Source: Leptidea sinapis
Lineage: Eukaryota; Arthropoda; Insecta; Lepidoptera; Pieridae
NCBI RefSeq assembly: GCF_905404315.1
Contig: NC_066288.1
Coordinates: 3,162,001 to 3,226,000 of the forward strand
Reading direction: 5' to 3'
DNA: 64,000 nucleotides
How positions within the stretch are numbered: position 1 is the first letter of the stretch; every line of letters starts with the position of its first letter. The notes below the pieces were generated by a model. It ran no database searches and was not told the origin of the DNA. It worked only from the letters and a program-made list of their open reading frames with translations. The position numbers and the translations under genes were made by a program. Shown here piece after piece: positions 41,901 to 47,015 of the stretch.

Positions 41901-44864
41901 TGGCAGCAACACAGCTTTGATGTACAATAGTGTTCTTGAAATGGCGCGGAGAATATTTAACAAGATACCTACAACTATCACAGAACTTAAGTTGACGTGT
42001 TTTAAAAAGAAACTATTTAATGTGCTAGTGACAAAATCGTACTATTCCATAAAAGACTTCTTTTCAGATACAACACTCAATTAACATTTTTTAAATATCA
42101 TATTACTTAATTTAATTTCTTTTTACCAATTTCACTTGTTATATGTTATTTCAAAATATTCAATTATTGATATGTACATCAATTAACTGTCATTGTGTAT
42201 AAATATATTTGTTTGACTTGTTATTAATTACTATTTGTACGCCACAGCATACGGGCAAGGAATGGAGAACTTTTATTGTGATTTGAAACATCTATGTATA
42301 CCCATGACTACAAATAAATGATCTTATCTTATCTTACTATATAAAAAAGTCATCTAAAATGTGGAACCTAATCAATAAACTCTCTCTAAATGATTTCAGA
42401 TGAAATTCTAAGCCACTGAAGCTAGACACTGAAAATGGAGAAATAGCAAATGAAAAAGATATCTGTGAACATTTTAACTTACTAGCATCAGTTTATGATT
42501 TTTTATAGTTACATAAAAAGGTTTTGGGTACCAGTATTTTTGCAAATGGGTTAATATTTGTAGCTGGGCAGACATACAATTATCATAATAATGTTGGATA
42601 ACTTACTGGGCAGCTTCTTCAGCAGTTATTTTATTTTTTATTTCTTGTAGTTCCTTTGGAATTATCCAGCTGGATTCTTTTGTCTCTATATTGTGATAAT
42701 ACACTCTGCCTGCATCTGTAGTGTATTCTTTCCATACACATGAAGAAAGGAGTTTCTGTAATAAAATATAGATATACATAACTCAACTACACACATCTAA
42801 AAAGTCTAAGCGACATGTAAAAAAATATAACAACACTAATTTAAATTTTAGGATAATTATGTATTTTATTTTTAAAATAATATTTTTAGGGTCTTATGAT
42901 GTAAAAATAACAGCTGTTGTCTATATAAGTTCTTTTAATAACAGAAATTAGCAATATTAGAATATACTGCAGAAACTAAGGTACATTAGCAACTAAAGAT
43001 TTTTTTAACAAAATGAAATTTTTAAAGAAAATAAATTTATTGTGAAAGAATAGGATAATTTAATACAAAGTATGGCCTCCTCTGCTATTCAGAACTTGTC
43101 GGCAACAATTATTCATTGAATTAATGAGACTGTTTATGTCACTTTGATGTATTCACTCCCAATGGAATTGTAGCAAATCCTTCAATTGTTGGGTTGTTGT
43201 TCCGTCCAAGTCCTTCAAAACACTAAATAGTAATTTGGCGCTTTATCAAGTAAATACAAGTTTTACTGAGAACATATATATTATCAGATGAGATACTCTG
43301 GCTTTAAAGCTCTGAGGTCAAGATACTATAGAATCTTCTAGTGACAAAATCATACTATTCCATAAAATACTTCTTTTCAGATAGATCATTTTACTTAATT
43401 TAATTTCTTTTTACCAATTTTTATTGTTATATGTTATTTCAAAATATTCAATTATTGATATGTATATCAATTAACTGTCATTGTGTATAAATATATTTGT
43501 TTAACTTGTTATTAATTATTATTTGTACGCCACAGCATGCGGGCAAGGAATGGAGAACTTTTATTGTGATTTGAAACATCTATGTATACTCATGACTACA
43601 AATAAATGATCTTATTTTATCTTATCTAGATTTTCAAAAGTGTAGGAATTCCTTTAAAGGACAAGTGCTATGATGAATGAATTATTATAGTGGAGTTGAC
43701 CCCACTATAATAGTTCAAACATCCATACAAAATACAATATATCATACTAACCTCTGCTGGTGTCTTTAGATCATCAGGTTTTTCCCATAGACTTTGCTTT
43801 GTTATAGAGTTGTAGTAGTATGTACGGCCATCTGGCGCCTTATGTTCTGTCCACGGGTTTCCCTGATTTGCTAGTGGAGAAATTTCTGGAGCTGGAGCAA
43901 CTAAGTCCTGGATGCCAAATATAATGTGTAAGCATGTTTTGTGTTCCAGTCACAATTTTATTTTAAACCTAAATATAATTTCACAAAGTTTTGGATATTT
44001 TTTGTCATACCGAGTATTAGCGAATGAAGATTGAGATAGAGTGAAAATGTTTGCCGCTTATATTACTTTTGATTTCGGTAGATAGACATTAAAGTGAGGC
44101 TAAAATGTGTTGGATACACTTCACAACTAAAAATTTCTTAAGATTAATAAATTTTAAATTACATGCAACCTAATATTGTTGGTTTGCCACAGGACGATTT
44201 CTTAAAACATTTATCACCAACCCTAGAAAATTATAACATTGCTGTTTGGGAGTCATTAAACACAATTTTAAATATACACACATGTTGAATAACTGACAGC
44301 TGTTATAATAAAGCACATTGCTATTTAGAACAAAATATATTAATAAAAATAAATGTAAGTTAAACTTGTGGAGACAAGCACAATGCCAAATTTGAATGTT
44401 TATTTGGTTAACAAATTACTTATTTTTTTGCCATAGGCAATGGACTGCATTACATACTAAGATGCAATTTCTGACATTATTTAGAATTTCATAAATATCA
44501 GCATTGTGCTTTCTCGCTAAAAGATAAAATGGATATTGTAATAAGATATATTTACTGGTTTAAATGATGGAAATCCTGGCGGTGGCATTGAAAATGGTGT
44601 CATCATAGGGGGGAAAGCCATAGGTGGTGGTAATCCTGGCAGAGTTGGTGGCACACCCGGCACAGGAGGCATTGATACAGGCGGCATTGGTGGTGCCATT
44701 CCAGCTAACATTGGTGGTGGTAACATCGGTGGAGGCAACATAGGAGCAGGAGGCAACAGTCCAGGCGAATTTGTTCCAGTATTTGAAGCATCCTGAAAAT
44801 TATCAATGAAGATAATAAATCTTCAATTCTCACATAATTAATTGCGACCTTTTTAACTTACCAT
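14973..44864 (-). CDS. PRPF40A: Pre-mRNA-processing factor 40 (Prp40/PRPF40A ortholog), eighteen coding exons
   Basis: Coding exons in order: 44864-44862, 44792-44556, 43907-43752, 42755-42607, 36413-36256, 35308-35184, 34550-34402, 32639-32528, 30931-30806, 30031-29902, 29678-29572, 28918-28792, 27711-27482, 26831-26634, 24147-24043, 23256-23020, 15818-15658, 15075-14973. Every intron is GT-AG, phases match throughout, and the sum is 870 aa plus stop. Prp40 is a U1 snRNP-associated nuclear splicing factor; its WW domains bind proline-rich SF1/BBP-type partners and its FF domains bind phospho-CTD and other splicing proteins. Seen here: a Pro/Met-rich N-terminus (residues 2-80), WW1 near 99-127 (W99, YYY, W121), WW2 near 140-165 (W140, YYHN, W162), FF-type repeats from about 255 to 672, then a basic Lys/Ser/Pro tail. 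The C-terminus (WTDADLESRRAALLAQL) matches the family ending. The first coding exon is only the ATG. Weak points are the donors after exons 14 (GTTTTA) and 10 (GTTTGT) and the pyrimidine-poor last acceptor. Confidence 0.93.
16594..16740. repeat. Fold-back module B, left part only (copy 2)
   Basis: It starts TCTACACCCATGCTTTAAAT and reads through AAAGATTCTGAAACAG and the CATCCAAATGAGTGTTG palindrome as in copy 1, but stops near 16738 in a T-run. The matching right arm is found 5.5 kb away near 22250, beyond an antisense LINE, so this may be one copy split by later insertion. Confidence 0.55.
17188..17222. repeat. Perfect 16-bp inverted repeat with 3-nt loop
   Basis: The left arm ACTGCCGACAAACTGC (17188-17203) and right arm GCAGTTTGTCGGCAGT (17207-17222) are exact reverse complements around GCA. 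It lies in Prp40 intron 17 outside any recognised element. It is more GC-rich than its surroundings. Confidence 0.85.
17280..22250 (-). pseudogene. Antisense-lying LINE (RT region), split by an RTE insertion
   Basis: On the minus strand, 22250-22067 encodes the RT fingers (an SLIRPIHKQG segment, then NYRPIAILNTINKI). The frame resumes at 18593 with the HGF.PNRSTT motif, FIDFKKAFDTLEHD, GVPTGSIFGP (degenerate PQGS) and the catalytic YADDTCLLYSS near 18190-18160. 17900-17394 carries the thumb and C-terminus. Frameshifts occur near 18030 and 17400. The two halves are separated by the RTE element at 18594-22059, and removing that insertion and one copy of its duplication keeps the RT frame continuous. 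The N-terminal endonuclease part is missing, ending where a fold-back repeat begins. It sits in Prp40 intron 17, in the same direction as Prp40. Confidence 0.8.
18594..22059 (+). mobile_element. RTE-type non-LTR retrotransposon with 7-bp target duplication
   Basis: AAATGCT at 18587-18593 and 22060-22066 flanks the element. It ends in a (TG)n microsatellite (about 22031-22059), a usual RTE tail. The coding region begins about 18823 and encodes an APE-type endonuclease (FANLNVRGGMNEKLDEIYEL near 19040, GDFNARVG near 19440) and then an RT (SGKSAGYDRVTTEML, NYRGISLLSVVGKVYARIL, VRQGCVASPWLFNLFMD and the catalytic LLYADDQVIF near 21210). The frame is broken near 19270-19330, 19535-19600, 20930 and 21645, with a nonsense codon or small indel at each, so it is not functional as read. 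Its endonuclease is the kind often mis-annotated as craniofacial development protein 2-like. It lies antisense in Prp40 intron 17. Confidence 0.88.
22250..22385. repeat. Fold-back modules B (right arm) and A, inverted
   Basis: It begins with the right arm of module B (CTGTTTCAGAATCTTTAAGA, then ATTATGGGTATAG), followed directly by module A (ATGCAACTGTTGATAATTAG, short inner loop, AACAGTTGCATAAATAAC). This is the mirror image of copy 1. The missing left arm of B may be the piece at 16594-16740. Confidence 0.55.
22523..22865. repeat. Composite fold-back repeat, copy 3
   Basis: Module B starts CTACACTCATGCTTTAAATC at 22523 and reaches a CTAACTGCTGATAAAG-like right arm near 22720. It runs into module A (ATGCAACTGTTGATAATTAG to CAACCGTTGCATAAATAAC). 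A palindromic core with CATCCAAACGAGTGTTG is present, but the right half of B is rearranged. It lies in Prp40 intron 16. Confidence 0.55.
22849..23000. repeat. 29-bp tandem repeat, about five units
   Basis: The unit is roughly ACAACAGTTACATAAATAAC plus TATTATTAC, repeated with a few substitutions (CAACCGTTG, CGACAGTTG, CGACAGTTC variants). The unit is itself the terminal arm of fold-back module A, so the array looks like an amplification of that end. It stops about 20 bp before the donor side of Prp40 exon 16. Confidence 0.75.
23310..23640. repeat. Two LINE 3'-end fragments
   Basis: 23310-23500 starts 'caaatcaaaatcagtttatt' and continues with 'cacgtaggtcacggaaatga', resembling an antisense LINE 3' UTR. 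23515-23640 is the inverted form of the ggccggcaacgctcctgtga repeat seen at 6370, 36550 and 37880. Neither has coding capacity. Confidence 0.5.
23688..23930 (+). repeat. Dispersed repeat family P, copy 1
   Basis: It contains 'gagacgagcaggacgttcag', 'ccctgcccattacaatgcag', 'actacaattgcgctcgtcac' and 'cgcccttcagatcgaaacac'. The same order of blocks occurs at 31995-32325 and, truncated at its left, at 34843-35065. It is probably a SINE or LINE 3' end. Confidence 0.65.
24847..25978 (+). pseudogene. 5'-truncated non-LTR element (RT domain) with 12-bp target duplication
   Basis: ACCTGTACTTAC occurs at 24835-24846 and again at 25979-25990, flanking the element exactly. The insert starts inside the RT with YVDFRKAFDTV and continues with GVRQGCILSPLLFNIYTE and LRYADDTTLLAQ (catalytic ADD near 25155), then the thumb. 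A frame break near 25530-25545 separates a C-terminal region (LRILKFFGQI, ARGRSPTRWIDAI) ending about 25954. It ends in an AAG-rich tail. The endonuclease is absent, as expected from 5' truncation during target-primed reverse transcription. It lies antisense in Prp40 intron 14. Confidence 0.85.
26400..26593 (+). mobile_element. Helitron-like 3' terminus
   Basis: A short hairpin (CCCG at 26566-26569 pairing with CGGG at 26578-26581) is followed by TTTCGCTG and a terminal CTAG at 26590-26593 before T. This is the signature of a Helitron end inserted at AT. The left end is not defined; 26400 is a guess based on the AT-rich leader with 'gaaatgatctggg'-type repeats. Confidence 0.4.
28171..28538. 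repeat. Composite fold-back repeat, copy 4
   Basis: It has the same order as copy 1: module A from TATGCAACTGATGTGTAATA to AACAGTTGCATTCAAGAC, then module B from CTACACCCATAATATGAATC to TCTTTGATAGAGGATTTAAA and ATGGGTGTAG. The core palindrome is degenerate. It lies in Prp40 intron 12, just left of a MITE. Confidence 0.65.
28576..28715. mobile_element. 140-bp MITE, copy A, with TTA duplication
   Basis: The ends are CCCCCTTATTCATAATAGTC at the left and GACCATTATGAATAAGGGGG at the right (written as they occur on +). TTA flanks both sides at 28573-28575 and 28716-28718. The interior shows extended inverted similarity. It has a close inverted relative at 63033-63170. The TTA duplication suggests a PIF/Harbinger-type origin. 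It lies about 75 bp from exon 12. Confidence 0.8.
28940..29128 (+). mobile_element. Helitron-like 3' end
   Basis: A terminal hairpin (GCCC at 29101-29104 with GGGC at 29113-29116) is followed by AGGAACGG and CTAG at 29125-29128, then T. The architecture matches the segment ending at 26593. The upstream limit is uncertain. It lies in Prp40 intron 11. Confidence 0.45.
30196..30400. repeat. hAT-like dispersed repeat fragment
   Basis: The left part, with GGTTCTCAACGTGGGCGATA and then CGCCCCCTTGTGGGCG, resembles the terminus of non-autonomous hAT elements. No matching right end or 8-bp duplication was found. It lies in Prp40 intron 9. Confidence 0.35.
30983..31414. mobile_element. Non-autonomous hAT element with perfect 8-bp target duplication
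   Basis: Terminal inverted repeats CAGGGGTGCTCAA (30983-30995) and TTGAGCACCCCTG (31402-31414) are exact complements. They are flanked by CTCTACGT at 30975-30982 and again at 31415-31422. The 432-bp interior has no transposase. TIR form and an 8-bp duplication are diagnostic of the hAT superfamily. It sits in Prp40 intron 8 with its end about 50 bp upstream of the exon 9 acceptor. Confidence 0.92.
31501..31757 (-). repeat. tRNA-derived SINE, minus copy
   Basis: Read on minus, it has a tRNA-like head with CCGAATGGTTAGTGACC (A-box region) and GGTTCGAATCC (B box, 31699-31689). A body shared with 38392-38675 follows, then a (TAA/TTA)n tail near 31501-31520. It is a retroposon and not a functional tRNA: no complete cloverleaf or terminator follows. 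Confidence 0.75.
31995..32325 (+). repeat. Dispersed repeat family P, copy 2 (longest)
   Basis: It has the blocks of the copy at 23688 and continues further: 'gaaatagacgccgttgtggt' and 'ctagccggcatcctgtgcaa', ending near 'ggagcctcccac'. It starts in a T-run. It lies in Prp40 intron 8, next to the SINE. Confidence 0.65.
32790..33573 (-). pseudogene. 3' part of a jockey/CR1-like LINE
   Basis: 33573-33076 on minus encodes the polymerase C-terminal region (LWGHAADIDIVFAPQKRAVR, then NTRNKGLLVTNSSRLHKIHN), clearly the same family as 3783-4571. A frameshift near 33090 throws the last 20 residues into another frame (SYYSTAEYLNDRTA near 33060-33010). The 3' UTR runs to about 32790 and matches 12586-12895 in inverse. 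It lies in Prp40 intron 7, in the same direction as the host gene. Confidence 0.75.
33880..34269 (+). mobile_element. Helitron-like element or 3' end
   Basis: The right end has a hairpin (ACAGA 34242-34246 with TCTGT 34253-34257), then CGGGTCAA and CTAG at 34266-34269 before T. The interior includes 'cgagaacggctggacagatt' and 'tggaagtccagggaaggttt', motifs common in lepidopteran Helitron-like repeats. The left boundary is a guess. It lies in Prp40 intron 7. Confidence 0.45.
34843..35065 (+). repeat. Dispersed repeat family P, copy 3
   Basis: It is left-truncated. It contains 'actacaattgcgcttgtcac', 'gcccttcagaccgaaaccca', 'gccgttgtggtacccatagt' and 'tagccgggatcccgtgcaaa', in the same order as the copy at 31995. 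A small internal duplication of 'accttgaga' is present. It lies in Prp40 intron 6. Confidence 0.6.
35990..36125 (+). pseudogene. Short unidentified coding-like relic
   Basis: About 45 codons are open on + and end at a TAG near 36127, with CGPLMHKRNTIFGDHFVPP and VKELLRFVKAAGLDDE. It reads like the C-terminal end of a transposon protein, but I cannot assign a family. It is antisense in Prp40 intron 5. Confidence 0.3.
36550..36882 (-). repeat. LINE C-terminal / 3'-end fragment
   Basis: On the minus strand it encodes FSRSFLPRTTKLWNELPCAV, then FPGRYDMGTFKK and AYTFLKGRQR, the C-terminus of a jockey-type polymerase like that at 5900-6000. A T-run and 3' tail follow toward 36550. A near-identical copy lies at 37880-38225. 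It is in Prp40 intron 4. Confidence 0.7.
37127..37455. mobile_element. Long inverted-repeat element with hammerhead-like motif
   Basis: The ends are inverted repeats of about 62 bp (37127-37190 and 37392-37455), containing AATTCCGCCAATATTTG and its complement. On the minus strand at about 37233-37181 there is a CTGAGGA core, a GCCTC/GAGGC stem with loop GTGTA, a GAAA, and an ACACGTGT followed by C. That order resembles a hammerhead ribozyme of the kind known in Penelope-like elements. There is one unpaired T between the core and stem II. No protein is encoded. It is in Prp40 intron 4. Confidence 0.6.
37880..38225 (-). repeat. LINE C-terminal / 3'-end fragment, second copy
   Basis: It is nearly the same as 36550-36882 (shared LWNELPCAVFPGRYDMGTF on minus) and lies in the same orientation 1.3 kb away, with the inverted-repeat element between them. 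It could be an independent insertion or a segmental duplication. Confidence 0.7.
38392..38675 (+). repeat. tRNA-derived SINE, plus copy
   Basis: The tRNA-like head has CCCGAGTGGTTAGCG and B box GGTTCGAATAC at 38443-38453. A body follows with 'gatgaatatggatgtttgtt' and a (TTA)n tail at about 38650-38675. It shares its body with the minus copy at 31501-31757. Confidence 0.75.
38950..42340 (+). pseudogene. Decayed jockey/CR1-like LINE: endonuclease plus reverse transcriptase
   Basis: Coding segments in order: 38961-39263 (end of a gag-like or N-terminal part), about 39270-39987 (APE endonuclease with DIVCITEHNM, GGACILVKN and MCGDFNIDML), 39957-40547, 40502-40825 (NYRPIALTSIMSKIFDKIIY) and 40885-42084 (DMTKAFDFVDH, GVPQGSVLGPLLFLLYINDL, catalytic FADDSTIV near 41250, C-terminus SYYSIKDFFSD). 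The frame changes at least three times and there is a stop near 40825, so it is dead although the YADD-type box is intact. The 3' UTR ends in an (ATCTT)n-like tail near 42318-42335. No target duplication was found. It is antisense in Prp40 intron 4, the longest insertion there. Confidence 0.82.
42350..42500 (+). pseudogene. LINE endonuclease-RT linker fragment
   Basis: About 45 codons read MWNLINKLSLNDF, then a stop, then a KPLKLDTENGEIANEKDICE segment, typical of the region before the RT fingers in LINE polymerases. It lies 100 bp from the tail of the larger LINE, in the same orientation. Confidence 0.45.
43010..43220 (-). pseudogene. Tc1-like transposase C-terminal fragment
   Basis: On minus it reads LKDLLQFHWE, a stop, then DINSLINSMNNCCRQVLNSR and GGHTLY. 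This is the usual C-terminal pattern of Tc1/mariner-type transposases (SMP.R...V...RGGHT.Y). The catalytic DDE region is not present. It is in Prp40 intron 3. Confidence 0.6.
43330..43630 (+). repeat. Second copy of the LINE 3' end
   Basis: It matches 42025-42335 (ctagtgacaaaatc, then ctattccataaaa, then 'gccacagcatgcgggcaagg') with an internal deletion near 43385, and ends in the same ATCTTATYTTATCTTA-type tail. It is severely 5'-truncated. Confidence 0.75.
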
Positions 44865-45242
44865 TTTATCAAAATATTATGTTACTATGATACGAAAGCC
44901 TGCAGCTTAATAACAGCTTGTCACCATAATATAATATAAGAATTAGGGTTGGTAATTTGTTTAAGAATATTTATCTTTAAAATATTAAATATAAATACTC
45001 ATTACATCAGATAATTCATATAGCTTTTTCACATTAATCATAATTTACTGTAATTTACATTAATGTGAAAATGTATCAAAATTGTATGCAGATCACAGTG
45101 CCCAAAGAGAATTTAAACACTACACTCTACAGTGTCACAGATGCAAATTGCAAATACAAATCAAAGAATACAACAAATTCTATAGGTACAAACACAGAAC
45201 ACAGAAAGATTGGCGCAAGCGGGATAGCCGAGTAGACTATGC
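44865..45242. promoter_or_regulatory. Prp40 5' flank with a 13-bp inverted repeat
   Basis: This is the remaining unique sequence upstream of the Prp40 ATG before the I-like element. TTTTCACATTAAT (45026-45038) pairs exactly with ATTAATGTGAAAA (45059-45071) across a 20-nt loop. The block at 45205-45242 is less AT-rich (ggcgcaagcgggatagccga). I could not place a transcription start. Confidence 0.35.
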
Positions 45243-45446
45243 GTAAAAAGGGCGGGAAACTTAAGATCGGTCGCACGTAATTTTGATAATTTTTCATTTT
45301 ATTTTTAAATTTCATGTAAATATTTAGATATTTTGATCAGATAAGTTGTAGTTTGTATATATTTTAGTAGTTAGTGTTTATTAAAGTGTTAATTTGTGTA
45401 AATTTCATCCTATTGGTAAGTCTTCTTTTCTTCACTTTTCTATGAT

Positions 45447-47015
45447 ATGATGGACCCCCCGGATGATCCTGGGGGGACAGCCCCTGATATAGGTCATGTA
45501 GTGACAATTTCTCATAATGACGAAGGTAGCACGATGGATACAGATGGTTCTGTGTCTCAGACATCTAGTGGCCGTAAAAGAGTGTCAGCTCGACCCAGAA
45601 TATGCAGACACTGTAATAAAAGACGACGAAAACACCGTGGTGATAAGAAAGATATTAAGGAAAGTGATTGCAAATGTGTAGACATTAGTGATAAACAAAT
45701 TCTTTCCAAAGTCGATTCCTGCAATAATTCTTCTATAGTAGTAGAGAACATACAAAAAAATAACACAGACACTCCACAACAGCCACAGCCCCCTGTTGCA
45801 AGGCTGTTATATAACTCATTAGATGCTGCTCCTTTTGTTGTACACATTCAGAAACAGTATCCATATCCCGATGATAATGTTACTTTACATCCAGTTACAT
45901 TTGGTCGTTTTCTCAAAAGAAATTCTATTAAAAATATTGTGAATGGAAGTTTAAAAAGGATAGGCCGGAATAGGTTATCTATTTCTTTTTCTAAGTACCA
46001 AGATGCAAATGACTTTGTTGAAAACAAAAATTTTGAAAATGAAAAATATAAGGCTTTTATTCCATCATTTTCTGTGAGTAGAATAGGAATAGTCAGAGGA
46101 GTACCAGCTGAGTGGTCTGAAGAGGAAATAAAAGATAATGTTTCTGTTCCTATTGGCTGTGGCCCAATCATAAAAATTAGGAGAATAAAACGAAAGATGA
46201 TGATTGATGGACAAAACCATCTTAAATGTACTGAGTCTGTGGTATTTACTTTTGATGGACAGTTTTTGCCTAAACGAGTATATATGTGCTACACTTTTCT
46301 TACTGTAGACTTGTATATATATCCTACTATTCAATGCTACAATTGTTGTCGGTTTGGTCATGTGAAATCTCAATGCAGATCTAAACCAAGATGTTTTAGA
46401 TGTGGTCAAGGACATAGTGGTGATAACTGCTCTGTTCAAGATGATTTTATATCTTGTTGTTTATGTAAAGGTTCCCATATTGCAACTGATAAAAAATGTT
46501 TAGAATATGAAAGACAAAGAGCTATAAAGGAATCAATGGCTAAAAACTGTATTTCCTATTCAGAAGCTTCAAAGATACATCCAACTGTCTCTCGAATTTC
46601 ATATGCAGATACATTACTCTCATCACCTAACATCACTCCTAATACTTTTCCAACCCAGCATCAACATTCAACACATAAAGCTATAAACAATACTTCATAT
46701 AAAAAAACTGTTTTTGTTAAACCAAAGCCTCCACCTACACTTAGCAAAGGATATGACAAATCTGCTCACCAAGAAATTTTAAGGGATTTTAATATTCCCC
46801 AACCCTCTAATGGATGTGCATTAATTAACAAAGTAAATGAAAATCCTTTGGAATCCTCAGTAATTGATTTAATTATTTCTCTTATAAAATCTCTTAGTCA
46901 ATCGAATGAATTTTCACCGTCCAACGCTGCCTTATTAGTTTCTGCAATTACTCAAATTTATAAACCAAATAATGGACAAAGTTCTTCAATGGAATTGTCA
47001 AAGCATCACTCCTAA
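45447..47015 (+). CDS. ORF1 (gag-like nucleic-acid-binding protein) of the first I-like LINE
   Basis: This is an uninterrupted 522-codon frame. The N-terminus is acidic and low in complexity and is followed by a CRHCNKRRRKH basic cluster. Residues from about 297 carry CCHC-type zinc knuckles (CYNCCRFGHVKSQC, CFRCGQGHSGDNC, CCLCKGSHIATDKKC). LINE ORF1 proteins bind the element's RNA and package it with ORF2. The last 44 bp overlap a possible ORF2 start at 46972-46974 in the +1 frame. It is the only intact retroelement gene in the window; whether it is transcribed cannot be told. Confidence 0.85.
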   Translation: MMDPPDDPGGTAPDIGHVVTISHNDEGSTMDTDGSVSQTSSGRKRVSARPRICRHCNKRRRKHRGDKKDIKESDCKCVDISDKQILSKVDSCNNSSIVVENIQKNNTDTPQQPQPPVARLLYNSLDAAPFVVHIQKQYPYPDDNVTLHPVTFGRFLKRNSIKNIVNGSLKRIGRNRLSISFSKYQDANDFVENKNFENEKYKAFIPSFSVSRIGIVRGVPAEWSEEEIKDNVSVPIGCGPIIKIRRIKRKMMIDGQNHLKCTESVVFTFDGQFLPKRVYMCYTFLTVDLYIYPTIQCYNCCRFGHVKSQCRSKPRCFRCGQGHSGDNCSVQDDFISCCLCKGSHIATDKKCLEYERQRAIKESMAKNCISYSEASKIHPTVSRISYADTLLSSPNITPNTFPTQHQHSTHKAINNTSYKKTVFVKPKPPPTLSKGYDKSAHQEILRDFNIPQPSNGCALINKVNENPLESSVIDLIISLIKSLSQSNEFSPSNAALLVSAITQIYKPNNGQSSSMELSKHHS

